From Leptobrachium leishanense (taxonomy: Eukaryota > Chordata > Amphibia > Anura > Megophryidae): a stretch of DNA of 64,000 nucleotides. This document shows positions 24,336-36,966 of this stretch, in pieces. A model generated the notes under the pieces. That model was not told the origin of the DNA. It ran no database searches and saw only the letters and a program-made list of their open reading frames with translations. Made by a program: the position numbers and the translations under genes. Within the stretch, counting starts at the first letter, position 1. Each line of letters starts with the position of its first letter. The DNA is taken from assembly GCA_009667805.1 (NCBI GenBank), contig CM019064.1, forward strand, positions 107,296,328-107,360,327, written 5' to 3'.

Positions 24336-24831
24336 TTGGACCGATCCAAAATTTCAGATGCCCGGATATCATTTAGGATCACTCCGTATTCTGTTTTCTT
24401 TTTATAGGTTATTTTGTTTTCGGATCACAATTTTTTTTTATTTTATACGTAATTTCGTATTTTTAGGTGATTTGTGATTTTCGGAAGGCCGATATTTTGT
24501 ATTTTGAATCACTTCTTTTTTCTTTTTTATGTGTTATTCTGTATTTTGGGTTGATTGTATTTAATTTTTATGAGTTAATTTGTTGTTTTTAGTTATTTCA
24601 GATGTGAAATAGATTACTACCAATAAAATTAAAATACCAGCCTCAACCGTTTATTTTTTTTTAACTGCAGCAAAAAGGTTTACTTATTTATTTTTTAGGA
24701 TTTTTTAGGCATTTTTCATGATTTTTTGGGTGAAACTTTAAATTTCCTAACTTATTTCTAAAAAATTTGTTTTTTTCCCCATAGGTTTTAATGTAAAAAA
24801 ATATTTGCGTTTTTATTAAATATTTCTGGCA
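24336..24831. other. AT-rich stretch, possible old hAT interior
   Basis: Very T-rich. Phrases such as TTTTTTAGGCATTTTTCATG and CCCATAGGTTTTAATG resemble 40880-41030 and 44690-44820, so it may be a decayed relative of those interiors. No gene is seen. Confidence 0.35.
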
Positions 24832-25106
24832 TTGGAGGCTTGGCTCACATCCAGGAAGTCAGCCACCTCCAGGAGAGGTCTGCCTCAGGGGGTAAAGAGT
24901 GGCAGCGCTGCAGACTCTGCCCTTTTCAGTGGTGCCTCTTTTTATTTTGTAACTTCTCCCGATCGGGAGGGAGAAAGGTCCAAAGGGATCCCTGTCTAGG
25001 GCCGGCGCTGCCCTAGGTGAGCTAGGTGGCCGCCTAGGGCGCAGTGCCCACCTAGGGCGCAGCCGGGCTCGACCACTTAAAAAATTGTGCCAGGGGCAGC
25101 CGCGTG

Positions 25107-25325
25107 CTGCAGCCAGCCCCAATATGTGCTGGCGTCGCCACTGGCATCAAGGAGATGGAGGCGTGGACTTGGTGCTGGCTGCGGCTGGTGTAGCGAGCAT
25201 GCTGGCGGTGCCACACGCTCGCTACACCAGCCGCAGCCAGCACAAAGTCCATGCCTCCGTCTCCTTGACGCCAGCGGCTGATGCTGTACCACTGGCACGT
25301 ATTGGGGCTGGCTGCAGCATGCGTG
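25107..25325. repeat. Large imperfect palindrome
   Basis: The arms around GCTGCAGCCAGCCCCAATA...GGAGGCGTGGACTTGGTG and the complementary right arm pair over about 90 bp each. The strongest inner stem is GGTGCTGGCTGCGGCTGGTG against its complement at 25222-25245, with a loop near 25200. Confidence 0.85.
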
Positions 25326-25389
25326 CCCTCACGTCAGTCGCTGGCGTGAATGAGTCGGAGAGCAGACGAGGTGCCGAGTGAGAGAGATG

Positions 25390-26190
25390 GAGCTGGGGCA
25401 AACATACCCATGTAAGAGCTGGGGCAATATATCCATGTGAGAGCTGGGGGCAAATATACCCATGTAAGAGCTGGGGCAATATATCCATGTGTGAGCTGGG
25501 GGCAATATATCCATGTGTGAGCTGGGGCAAATATATCCATGTGTGAGCTGGGGCAATATACCCATGTGAGAGCTGGGGCAATATATCCATGTGTGAGCTG
25601 GGGCAATATACCCATGTAAGAGCTGGGGCAATATATCCATGTGTGAGCTGGGGGCAATATATCCATGTGTGAGCTGGGGCAAATATATCCATGTGTGAGC
25701 TGGGGCAATATACCCATGTGAGAGCTGGGGCAATATATCCATGTGTGAGCTGGGGCAAATATACCCATGTAAGAGCTCGGGCAATATATCCATGTGTGAG
25801 CTGGGGGCAATATATCCATCTGTGAGCTGGGGCAAATATACCCATGTGAGAGCTGGGGCAATATATCCAGGTGTGAGCTGGGGGCAAATATATCCATGTA
25901 TGAGCTGGGGGCAATATATCTATGCGTGAGCTAGGGGCAAATATACCCATGTGAGAGCTGGGGGCAAATATACCCATGAGAGAGCTGGCGCAATATATCC
26001 ATGTGTGAGCTGGGGCAAATATATCCATGTATGAGCTGGGGCAATATATCCATGCGTGAGCGGGGGGCAAATATACCCATGTGAGAGCTCGGGCAATATA
26101 CCCATGTATGAGCTGGGGCAAATATATCCATGTGTGAGCTGGGGGCAATATATCCATGCGTGAGCTGGGGGCAAATATACCCATGTGAGC
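25390..26190. repeat. Minisatellite, ~25-bp unit
   Basis: About 30 units around GAGCTGGGGCAATATATCCA followed by TGTGT or TGTGA. Variants alternate ATATATCC with ATATACCC. The core recurs on the other strand at 52310-52830. Confidence 0.95.
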
Positions 26191-26526
26191 TTTCTTTTTT
26201 TTAAGGGGGTGCAAGTAGCTGGTCTTGCCTAGGGGGCGCAAGATAGTCTAGCACCGGCCCTGCCCCCCTCCTTTCAGGTGCTCTTCCGGCTTTGTGGGGG
26301 GGGCACCTGAAAGTGACATCATCACACCCATTGTGATGATGTCGGTGTGCTGAGGGGGGTATAAAGCAGCGTCTGACTTCCACGAAGTCAGATCGCCATG
26401 GGACCCTGGAGGAGAGTATAATCCGGGAGAGCCTGCTTAGCCGAAGACTTGTGGGGACAGTCCTCCACATATAGTGGGAGAATCCCATGACGTTCCCCAC
26501 ACATCTTCCGCAAGGTAGGGGTTAAG

Positions 26527-27380
26527 CACTTATAAAAAAAAGGTGAGTGTGGTGTGGTGGGTTAAGCCCAACATATCAATGGTTAATTGGGGAGTAGAAT
26601 CTTGGTGCGTTGCCACACTTATTTTTTTAGGACTAGACCACTGAATGAAATCATCTGTAAATAATTTCGGCAGAAACAAACACAGGGAAACCCAATATAA
26701 AAGTATGCTGAATAACTTCAGTAGAAACTACGGTGGAAAGAACTGTGAAAAGGTCCCAAAATATTGAATTCACAGTAGTTTCCCATAGTTCACATAAGTA
26801 AAAAAATACCTTTCAATGAAATAACGGTGGTTAGTGAATAAGCCCTATAAACCTATATTTATTACCTATGATTAATATTCATTCAACAGCCGGATCCTGA
26901 CTGGAAAACACTAAGCCGTTTATAGTTACGATATACATGCAAGGTATTTGTGCTTTTAAAATTCTGTTGAGCAATGCAGCAATCATTTAATTCCAGCCAC
27001 TGCTTTAGGTGATGTATTCATAATTCTATGATGACATCACAGTATTTTTATTGCATCAAAATTACATCTCTGTTATGAGAATCAACTTTTTATGCATATA
27101 TGTTTGAGCTTTGTATTTTTAGGGATTTTTTTTATAATGAGACAGAAGGACTGTGTTGCTTGATATCTCGTACATTACCAATTGCCTTTATATATATAAT
27201 CCTGATCTCTGCTAGAAAAGGCCATCTAGTATGGCATGGCATTGATTTAGGGGTTCTGTGTGGAAACAGACACAGGATGAAATAAAAGTGATACAGAGGT
27301 AATTTGCATATCCTACCCAGAGTTCCTTGCTGCATATGGGGAATGCAGCACAAGGGCTCTGGGATGCAGTTCTTTGAATA
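26527..27380. other. No recognised feature
   Basis: AT-rich sequence with no supported gene or repeat. Confidence 0.45.
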
Positions 27381-28055
27381 GTTGTGATGCGCAGATGGTG
27401 TAAGGGACTCAGGTCAGGAGATGACCGCCATCTTGAGCCAGGCGGCCATCTTGTTCAGAACATTGGTCCACTTGAAACTAAATAAGTAGATATTAGCTCA
27501 AATTAGGATGTAGCTTGCATAGAATCTTTGGAATGTGTTAAACTAACAGTAAGGCAATTAAAACTAACAAGGATCCGGGCCGATGCTGGCACGAAGTGAC
27601 AGGATGGGAGAATAGTTACTTCAAGGTCATAGAGCCAGAGTCCGAACAAAGGGAAATGTGAAGACCAGATGAGGCCTTATCTAGGATATACAATAAACAA
27701 GTCCTAGGGAGGTGGGCATGAGCAGGATCCAGAGAAAGTGGTAAATCCTCCATTGTCAAAATATCATGAAGTCTGCCAATTTATGACCAATGTGTGGAAT
27801 GTCTTTGTATTCAATTAAGGGAGGTGCGGACCCACGTGGGGTGGGATAGTGTCACTGTGGGGTGGGCTAATTGGGATGTACCTAATTATGTATTCGGGGT
27901 ATAAAACCCCATGTTTGAATGTAATCTGGGCTCAGTCCTTGCGATTCAATCTGGACTGTGTAGGTGACGTCACAATAAAGTTTGCCTTTCCTGAAAAGAC
28001 TCGTGTCCGTGCCAGCCCGGCCTATTCCCGAGTGAACCAGGTGGATTCCGGTAAC
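27381..28055 (+). repeat. Probable solo LTR
   Basis: Has an LTR-like order: upstream region, GGGTATAAAACCCC (TATA box, about 27897), a downstream AATAAA at about 27974 followed by a GT/T-rich stretch, and an end at GGTAAC(A). The flanks AATAG (27376-27380 and about 28056-28060) could be a 5-bp duplication, but the termini are not a clean TG...CA. No internal coding region is attached. Limits are approximate. Confidence 0.45.
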
Positions 28056-28067
28056 AATAGGCCTCTG

Positions 28068-28109
<42 letters not shown>

Positions 28110-28799
28110 CAATAGTCCTGCAACACCTTCCAGTATCCAAAAAGAGTCTTATGTTGGTGCTTCGCCAAAAATAGTATAGAAATGGAGGAAATGGCGGCAC
28201 TCAGTCAGAAAATAAAATAAAAAAGTTTTATTGAATCATTTTAAAATAGGTCCGACGTTTTGGCCCACACAGGAGCCATTTACCAATCAAAGAAGCCTCA
28301 TTAGGCACTAGCCACAGGTGGTATGGTGCGTACCTTGCAAAGCAGTATATGTCTCATATATGGCGTTCCGTGATTACTGACGTAATCCTGTCGCCTTAGC
28401 AACTAAAAAAAATGCAAAGAAAACAATGCACAAAAAGAAACCCTTGAAAAAGGAAGAGGAGGAGGTATCAGCCAGAGATATACTAAATTAAAGGGTGAAC
28501 ACTACAGCCAGATGCCATGTATACATCCCAAAAAGTGTCAGTATACATATGTATACATTGAGCATGATGTCAATTGAGTTATTAATACAGATCACTGTGT
28601 AGCTACTGATTATTGATGATGAATTATTATACACCATAGCGCCCCAGTGTTTGATCACAAACGCCAGGAAAACCAAATATATCGTATGTATTGTATATAT
28701 ACATGGTATCCATCATGCTCAATGTATACATATGTATACTGACACTTTTTGGGATGTATACATGGCATCTGGCTGTAGTGTTCACCCTTTAATTTAGTA

Positions 28800-30118
28800 C
28801 AGGGTGAGCCAGTCAAACCTGCATTTTTGAAATGACTGTAAAAAATAAACGGATGGATATTTCAAAATTTTATTGTTACTATCTTAATGTACATTAAAAA
28901 GCATTTAAGAAACAACATTCACTGTTTAAAAATAACTCCAGTAAGATGGTGTCCTTCCCGATTGAGACATTCTTGTAGGCGATTTCTGAAACAGCCCATC
29001 GCATCACGGAGCATACGCTGAGGAATTCTCCCGATTTCCAACGGGATTCTCCTCTTGAGTTCCCCAAGCGTTGGAGGTCGTTGTTCAAAGACTTTACTCT
29101 TCAGGTACCCCCACAAGAAAAAATCGCACACTGTGAGGTCGGGCGATCGGGGAGGCCAAGAAATTGCTCCACTTCGGGATATCACCCGATTTGGAAAAAC
29201 ATTTTTGAGAACATTCATGCTCACACGGGCTGTATGACTTGTGGCACCGTCTTGCTGGAATAAGGTTTCATTGTTTATTCCATGTTGACGAAGCTGAGGA
29301 ATGAAGAACGAATGCAACATTTCCGAATAGCGTTGTGCATTCACAGTAACTGCTTGCTCCCTGTCATTTTCAAAAAAATACGGGCCTATGATTCCCAATG
29401 AGGACATTGCGCACCAAACTGTTACCTTGCTTGAATGGAGTGGTTTTTGATGGAGTTGTTGAGGGTTTTCATCACTCCAATATCGGAAATTTTGTTTATC
29501 CACAAAACCGGAGAGATGGAAATGTGCCTCATCGCTCATCCACAGGTTGTGAACAAGGTCCTTGTTTTCATCAAACATGTCCAACAACGTTTGACAAAAA
29601 CGCCGTCGAGCTGCAAAATCGTTTTCATTCATAGCCTGAACAACCTGAATTTTGTATGGGTGATGGTGTAAATCTAACCTCAAGATTCTTCGGATGCTCG
29701 TGTTTGCCATGCCAAGCGCAGCACTCTGTCGACGTGCCGATCTCCGAGGGCTTCTTTCACAGCAACTCTCACGCGGTCAATATTCGCGGGAGTTCGCACT
29801 GATCTTGCACTGCCACCCCTTCTGCTTCTCGTTTCACCAATTGCTTCAAAGTTTGTCACCCACAATTTGATTGAATTAACAGACGGCACTGGCTTATTTC
29901 GATTAATTTGAAAATTCTTCCGGAAACGACGCTGAGCGGCTGCATAACTACCACTTTGGTAAAACACAGCGAATGAACGTTGTTGTTTAGACCACTGCTC
30001 CATGACGACTGAAATGCTTAGTTGTGGGGGACACAATGGTAACCTTGCTAACTCGCTCCGCCCACTTTCACGGCTCTCCCGCCCTTTTCACAAATGCAGG
30101 TTTGACTGGCTCACCCTG
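28800..30118 (-). mobile_element. DD41D mariner element
   Basis: 1319 bp, flanked by TA (28798-28799 and 30119-30120). Terminal inverted repeats of about 33 bp start CAGGGTGAGCCAGTCAAACC and differ at one position. The left arm of the host foldback (28471-28495) preserves the empty site, so the boundaries are exact. Confidence 0.95.
28919..30003 (-). pseudogene. Mariner DD41D transposase, one frameshift
   Basis: About 361 residues. The N-terminal helix-turn-helix starts at MEQWSKQQRSFAVFYQSG (30003) and is of the DUF4817-like type seen in many arthropod mariner-like proteins. The catalytic residues are visible: MSDEAHF (first Asp), FQQDGATSHTA (second Asp) and VCDFFLWG (third Asp), with 41 residues between the second and third. 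The gene is open except for one missing base near 29751-29755, where the reading passes from VAVKE to SPRRSARRQSAALGM. I chose the ATG at 30003 rather than 30036 because the family motif starts there. A single base change away from intact suggests recent activity. Confidence 0.9.
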
Positions 30119-30498
30119 TATATCTCTGGCTGATACCTCCTCCTCTTCCTTTTTCAAGGGTTTCTTTTTGTGCATTGTTTTCTTTGCATTTTTTTTAGTT
30201 GCTAAGGCGACAGGATTACGTCAGTAATCACGGGACGCCATATATGAGACGTATACTGCTTTGCAAGGTACGCACCATACCACCTGTGGCTAGTGCCTAA
30301 TAAGGCTTCTTTGATTGGTTTTTAAATTAAGACTGTTTTCTATTTAAACATCGGCATGTAACGTTTATATCACCTTGAAAATGGCTCCTGTTTGGGCCGA
30401 AACGTCGGACCTATTTTAAAATGATTCAATAAAACTTTTTTATTTTATTTTCTGACTGAGTGCCGCCATTTCCCCCATTTCTATATATATATATATAA

Positions 30499-30740
30499 GA
30501 TACAAACACTCCTGTGGTTCGTATTATACTTATAGAGGGCTGACAACTCTCATGGGTATGTACCCCTCCCTGGTCATGGGTGTGTCCTATCGTGGCAGCC
30601 TGTAAAGGCCTAGAGCCTTCTGGGGAGCTCTAGGGTGAGTTGATCCTGTAAATGCAGATTCTGGGGTTTTTTTGCTGCAAAAAATGATGGAAGAAGGTGG
30701 TCATTGATATGGAGTGCTCTTTCCTTGTATTTTGTATATA
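30499..30740. other. No recognised feature
   Basis: Short spacer between the foldback element and Tc1-A copy 2. Confidence 0.4.
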
Positions 30741-32353
<1,613 letters not shown>

Positions 32354-32576
32354 TATATACAGTTGTGTTCAAAATTATTCAACCCCACTGAAATCGAGTG
32401 TTTTGGCCAGTTTGACATTGATTTTGATCATTCAGTCATCTTGCTTACAATTAAATCAAAGAGGCACGTGTAGGTCAGATTAATATAACATAACATTTAT
32501 AATGAAATAACCACAAATGTCTTTTCTGTGCTCACATCATTATCAGTTTTATTCAACCCCCAAGTGACATTCAATC

Positions 32577-33611
32577 TTAGTACTTAGTACAACATCCTTT
32601 TACAGTTATAACAGCTTTTAAACGTGAAGCATAGCTTGACACAAGTGTCTTGCAGCGATCTACGGGTATCTTCGCCCATTCGTCATGGGCAAAAGCCTCC
32701 AGTTCAGTCACATTCTTAGGCTTGCGCACTGCAACTGCTTTCTTTAAGTCCACCAGAGGTTCTCAATCGGATTTAAGTCAGGTGACTGCGATGGCCACTC
32801 CAAAATGTTCCAGCCTTTAATCTGCAACCATGCTCTAGTGGACTTGGAGGTATGCTTGGGATCATTGTCCTGTTGAAAGGTCCAACGTCTCCCAAGCCTC
32901 TGGTTTGTGACGGACTGCATCACATTGTCATCCAATATCTCCTGGTACTGAAGAGTATTCATGGTACCTTGCACACGCTGAAGCTTCCCTGTACCTACAG
33001 AAGCAAAACAGCCCCAAAGCATGATTGACCCCCCCGCCATGCTTCACAGTAGGCAAGGTGTTCTTTTCTTCATAGGCCTTGTTCTTCCTCCTCCAAACAT
33101 AGCGTTGATCCATGGGCCCAAACAGTTCTAATTTTGTTTCATCAGTCCACAGAACACTATACCAAAACTTCTGTGGTTTGTCCACATGACTTTTGGCATA
33201 CTGCAGTCGACTCTTCTTATTCTTTGGAGACAGCAAGGGGGTGCGCTTGGGAGTTCTGGCATGGAGGCCTTCATTACGCAGTGTGCGCCGTATTGTCTGA
33301 GCTGAAACTTCAGTACCCACATCTGACAAATCTTTTCTCAGTTCCTCAGCAGTCACACGGGGACTTTTCTACACTCTACGCTTCAGGTAGCGCACAGTAG
33401 TCGAAGTCAGCATCTTCTTTCTGCCACGACCAGGTAGCGTTTCAACAGTGTCCTTTGCCTTGAATTTGCGAATGATGCTTCCTATGGTCTCTCTTGGTAT
33501 GTTTAACATCTTTGCAATCTTCTTATAGCCATTGCCCTTCCTGTGAAGAGTAATCACCTCTTCTCTTGTCTTCCCGGACCATTCTCTTGACTTCACCATG
33601 TTTGTAACCAC
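32577..33611 (-). pseudogene. Tc1-A transposase, disrupted
   Basis: The N-terminus at 33611 (MVTNMVKSREWSGKTREE) is stopped by a Glu-to-stop change after RYLKRRV (near 33369). The frame continues to about 33040 with the first catalytic site [10 protein letters not shown]. An extra base in the C run at 33029-33035 shifts the frame at KHGGG. The last part (33040-32744) keeps [10 protein letters not shown] and [11 protein letters not shown], then ends at the same missing G as copy 2. The C-terminal segment lies at about 32577-32745. Confidence 0.9.
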
Positions 33612-33760
33612 ACCAGTAAATGTCTAGAAGGAGCTGAGTATCACAGTCATTTTAAAGCTGCCTAATTGGTGCTTATTATGCTTTATTGCTGCTCCGTGAC
33701 ATCCACAGGTGTTTTCAATACCTGATTGAAAACACTTGAATGAACCTCTGTTCTTCAGAG

Positions 33761-36743
33761 CAGGGCCGCCATCAGGGCATTACGCCCCATACAGCAGTAA
33801 GGGGCCCGGTGCCCGGGGGGCCCAGGCCGCCGGGGTCCCCGCCGGGCTGCTGGGGCCCCCGCTGGGGCCGCCGCTGGGCCCCTTGCGCTGTGACTATGAT
33901 GGCGGCCGCTGCCTGCTGGCGCTGCGCCTGCGGCACATATCATTTTATTTTCCCTGGTCTGGCCGGGCCGGGGGCGGGCCAAGCAGCGTGCGTCTACTTC
34001 CAAGGCACGCTGCTTTGGCACCGCCCCAGTCACGTGTGAGACGGCGCACACGTGGGAAAGCTGTGACACTGCGCGGTGGAGAAGAAAGAAGAAAGAAGCG
34101 GAGAAGAAAGAAGCGGAGAAGAAAGAAGCAAGAAGCGGAGAAGGACAGAAGACTGTAGCGGCGAGTGAGTAGGACGGGGTCAAGACCGGGCCCATCCCCA
34201 GGCACCCAGGCCCATCCCGGGGACTGGGTCCAGGCCCATCCCCAGGCACCAGGGCCCGGGGACCAGCCCAGGCCCATCCCCGGGGTCCAGACAGGGCCCG
34301 AGGGACCAGACCGGGCCCAGGCCCATTCCCAGGGACCAGACCAGGCCCAGGCCCATCCCGGGGACCAGTCTGGGCCCAGGCCCATCCCCTGGTCCAGGCC
34401 CATACCGGGGACCAGACAGGGCCCGGGGACCAGACAGGGCCCAAGCCCATCCCGGGGACCGGGCCCAGGCCCATCCCAGGGACCGGGCCCAGACCCATCC
34501 CGGGGACCGGGCCCAGATCCATCCCCAGGCACCGGGGACCAGACCGGGCCCAGGCCCATCCCCAGGGACCAGACCAGGCCCATCCCCAGGGACCAGACCG
34601 GGCCCATCCCCAGGGACCAGACTGGGCCCATCCCCAGGGACCAGACCGGGCCCAGGCCCAGGCCCATCCCCAGGGACCAGACCGGGCCCAGGCCCATCCC
34701 CAGTGTCCAGACTGGGCCCAGGCCCATCCCCAGGGACCAGACCGGGCCCAGGCCCAGGCCCATCCCCAGGGACCAGACCAGGCCCAGGCCCATCCCCAGG
34801 GACCAGACCGGGCCCAGGCCCATCCCCAGTGTCCAGACTGGGCCCAGGCCCATCCCCAGGGACCAGACCGGGCCAGGCCAGGCCATCCCCAGGGACAGAC
34901 CAGGCCAGGCCCATCCCCAGGACCAGACCGGCCCAGGCCCATCCCCAGGGACAGACCGGGCCAGGCCAAGGGACCAGACGGGCCCATGCCCAGGCCCATC
35001 CCCAGGGACCAGACCGGGCCCAGGCCCAGGCCCATCCCCAGGGACCAGACCGGGCCCAGGCCTAGGCCCATCCCAGGGACCAGACCGGGCCCAGGCCCAT
35101 CCCAGGGACCAGACCGGGCCCAGGCCCATCCCCAGGGACCAGACCAGGCCCAGGCCCAGGCCCATCCCCAGGGACCAGACCGGGCCCAGGCCCAGGCCCA
35201 TCCCCAGGGACCAGACCAGGCCCAGGCCCATCCCCAGGGACCAGACCGGGCCCAGGCCCAGGCCCATCCCCAGGGACCAGACCAGGCCCAGGCCCATCCC
35301 CAGGGACCAGACCGGGCCCAGGCCCAAGCCCATCCCCAGGGACCAGACCGGGCCCAGGCCCAGGCCCATCCCCAGGGACCAGACCGGGCCCAGGCCCAGG
35401 CCCATCCCCAGGGACCAGACTGGGCCCAGGCCCAGGCCCATCCCCAGGGACCACACCAGGCCCAGGCCCATCCCCAGGGCCCAGACCCCAGACCCTAGGG
35501 CCCAGACCCCAAGGCCCAGTCCCCAAGGCCCAGTCCCCAAGGCCCAGACCCCAGGGCCCAGTCCCAAGTCCCCAAGGCCCAGACCTCAGTGCCAAGGCGC
35601 AGACCCTAGGGCCCAAGGCCCAGTCCCCAAGGCCCAGACCCTAGGGCCCAGTCCCCAAGGCCCAGACCCTAGGGCCCAGACCCCAGGGCCCAGACCCCAG
35701 ACCCCAAGGACAAGTCCAAGGCCCAGACCCTATGGCCCAGACCCAGGGACCAAACCCAAGGCCCAGACCCTAGGGCCCAGACCCAGACCCTAGGGCCCAG
35801 ACCCCAAGGCCCAGTCCCCAAGGCACAGTCCCCCAGACCCAGGGCCCAGACCCCAAGGCCCAAACCCTAGGGCCCAGACCCCAAGGCCCAGTCCCCAAGG
35901 CCCAGACCCTAGGGCCCAGACCCCAAGGCCCAGTCCCCAAGGCCCAGGACCCAAGGCCCAGACCCCAAGGCCCAGACCCTAGGGCCCAGACCCAGACCCT
36001 AGGGCCCAGACCCAGACCCAGTTCCCAGGGCCCAGACCCCAGGGCCCAGACCCCAGACCCCAGGCCAGACTCAGGGCCCAGACCCCAGGCCAGACTCAGG
36101 GCCCAGACCCCAGGCCAGACTAAGGGCCCAGACCCCAGGCCAGACTCAGGGCCCAGACCCCAGGCCAGACTCAGGGCCCAGACCCCAGGCCAGACTCAGG
36201 GCCCAGACTCAGGGCCCAGGGACCAGACCCCCAAGGCCCATTCCCTAGGGCCCAGACCCCAGACCCAAAGGCCCAAACCCAGGGCCCAGACCCCAGGGCC
36301 AAGACCCCAAGGACCACACCCCAGGCCAGACTCAGGGCCTAGACCCCAGGCCAGACTCAGGGTCCAGACCCCAGGGGCCAGACCCGAAGGCCCAGCCCAG
36401 ACCACAAGGCCCAGAGCACAGACCCCAAGGCCCAAACCAGACCCAGGGACCAGGCCCAGACCCAAAGGCCATCATATACATCCCATTACTGTGAGATTTA
36501 TTGCTGTGGATTCTGTGATACGTTCATACACACTGCACATTACTATGGAGTTTTATTGCTGTGAATTCTGTGATACGCTCATACACACTACACATTACTG
36601 GGAGTTTTATTGCTGTGGTGCTATTTTATGTCCTTTTTTTTTTTTTGAAGGGGGAGAAAAGCTGTTAGAGGTTGATGGAGTGCCGGGGGGGGGCCCATCG
36701 TGAGGTTTAGTAAGGGGCCCCATCATTTCTGATGGCTGCCCTG
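33761..36743. mobile_element. Minisatellite-bearing hAT, copy 2
   Basis: 2983 bp with ends CAGGGCCGCCATCAG and CAGGGCAGCCATCAG (inward from the right), identical over these 15 bases to copy 1. A perfect 8-bp duplication CTTCAGAG lies at 33753-33760 and 36744-36751; Tc1-A copies 1 and 2 show the empty site. The interior has a GC-rich left part, a GAGAAGAAAGAAGC stretch (34078-34150) matching the GAGAAG part of copy 1, a long minisatellite, and a shared 3' part. No transposase. Confidence 0.94.
34181..36470. repeat. GC-rich minisatellite, 24-30 bp units
   Basis: Two zones. 34181-35470 has units around CCCAGGGACCAGACCGGGCC followed by CAGGCCCATC. 35470-36470 has units around CCCAGACCCYAGGG. G-runs on the complement again suggest quadruplex potential. 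The 500-residue ORFs seen here in several frames are repeat artefacts. Confidence 0.95.
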
Positions 36744-36966
36744 CTTCAGAGTGGTAGTCTTTAAGCGGTTGAATATTTGTGTCAATGAAGAATTCACAAA
36801 AGAAACATTTACTACTGTATTACAAAACCAATTGATGTCATTTTAGTTGCATATGGTTCTTTAAAAAGTCCTTGTAGGATTTCATTCTGAATACAATTAC
36901 AAATGTACACTAAATTCCCTAAAACCCTTTATAGCATTGGGGGTTGAATAATTTTGAACACAACTG

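Larger units (their letters stand above)
24997..26262. mobile_element. hAT-like insert with minisatellite
   Basis: The ends are inverted: TAGGGCCGGCGCT on the left and CAGGGCCGGTGCT read inward from the right. It lies within a hairpin element. The 8-bp flanks (TCCCTGTC and CCCCCCTC) match at only five positions, so the hAT call is tentative. The interior has a 200-bp palindrome (25107-25325) and a long minisatellite (25390-26190). No transposase. Confidence 0.6.
24832..26520. mobile_element. Hairpin-train TTAA element, copy P4 (partial)
   Basis: Contains the P1 hairpins in the same order: GGAGGCTTGGCTCACATCC (24834), the GATCGGGAGGGAGAAAGGTCC block (24961), TTTCAGGTGC...GCACCTGAAA (26271-26313), GTGACATCATCACACCCATTG (26314) and further stems to about 26480. 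It ends near GGGGTTAAG at 26518-26526. A minisatellite-bearing insert (24997-26262) splits it. The left end is unclear. Confidence 0.65.
28072..30498. mobile_element. Foldback element with long inverted arms
   Basis: The left arm (about 28140-28575) is the inverted complement of the right arm (about 28710-28799 plus 30119-30480). A central loop lies at 28576-28709, and AT microsatellites sit at both outer edges (28072-28107 and 30484-30498). The right arm holds about 65 bp (near 30320-30385) that the left arm lacks. The outer arm text GGGCCGAAACGTCGGACC followed by AATAAAA resembles Penelope-like terminal regions; that origin is inference. The mariner at 28800 is nested in the right arm. Confidence 0.8.
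32360..36966 (-). mobile_element. Tc1-A copy 3, split by hAT
   Basis: Minus-strand copy. The right terminus lies at 36966 with TA following. Removing the hAT (33761-36743) and one 8-bp duplicate restores a Tc1-A of about 1.6 kb. It is arranged tail to tail with copy 2. Confidence 0.94.

Noticed and set aside
25390..26190. CRISPR-like array
   Set aside because: Units are contiguous and variable with no unique spacers, and the context is a vertebrate-type genome.
25222..26241. 339-codon minus-strand ORF with MDILPQLSHGYI-type repeats
   Set aside because: Translation of a minisatellite; all three frames are open.
28072..28107. AT microsatellite as an element end
   Set aside because: Both foldback edges have AT repeats, but this may simply be a preferred target, so it was not used to set exact limits.
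33945..35793. Overlapping ORFs of about 540 codons on both strands
   Set aside because: They lie in a minisatellite whose 24-30 bp units are often multiples of three, which keeps several frames open. The products are low-complexity Pro/Gly/Gln/Trp repeats without any domain.
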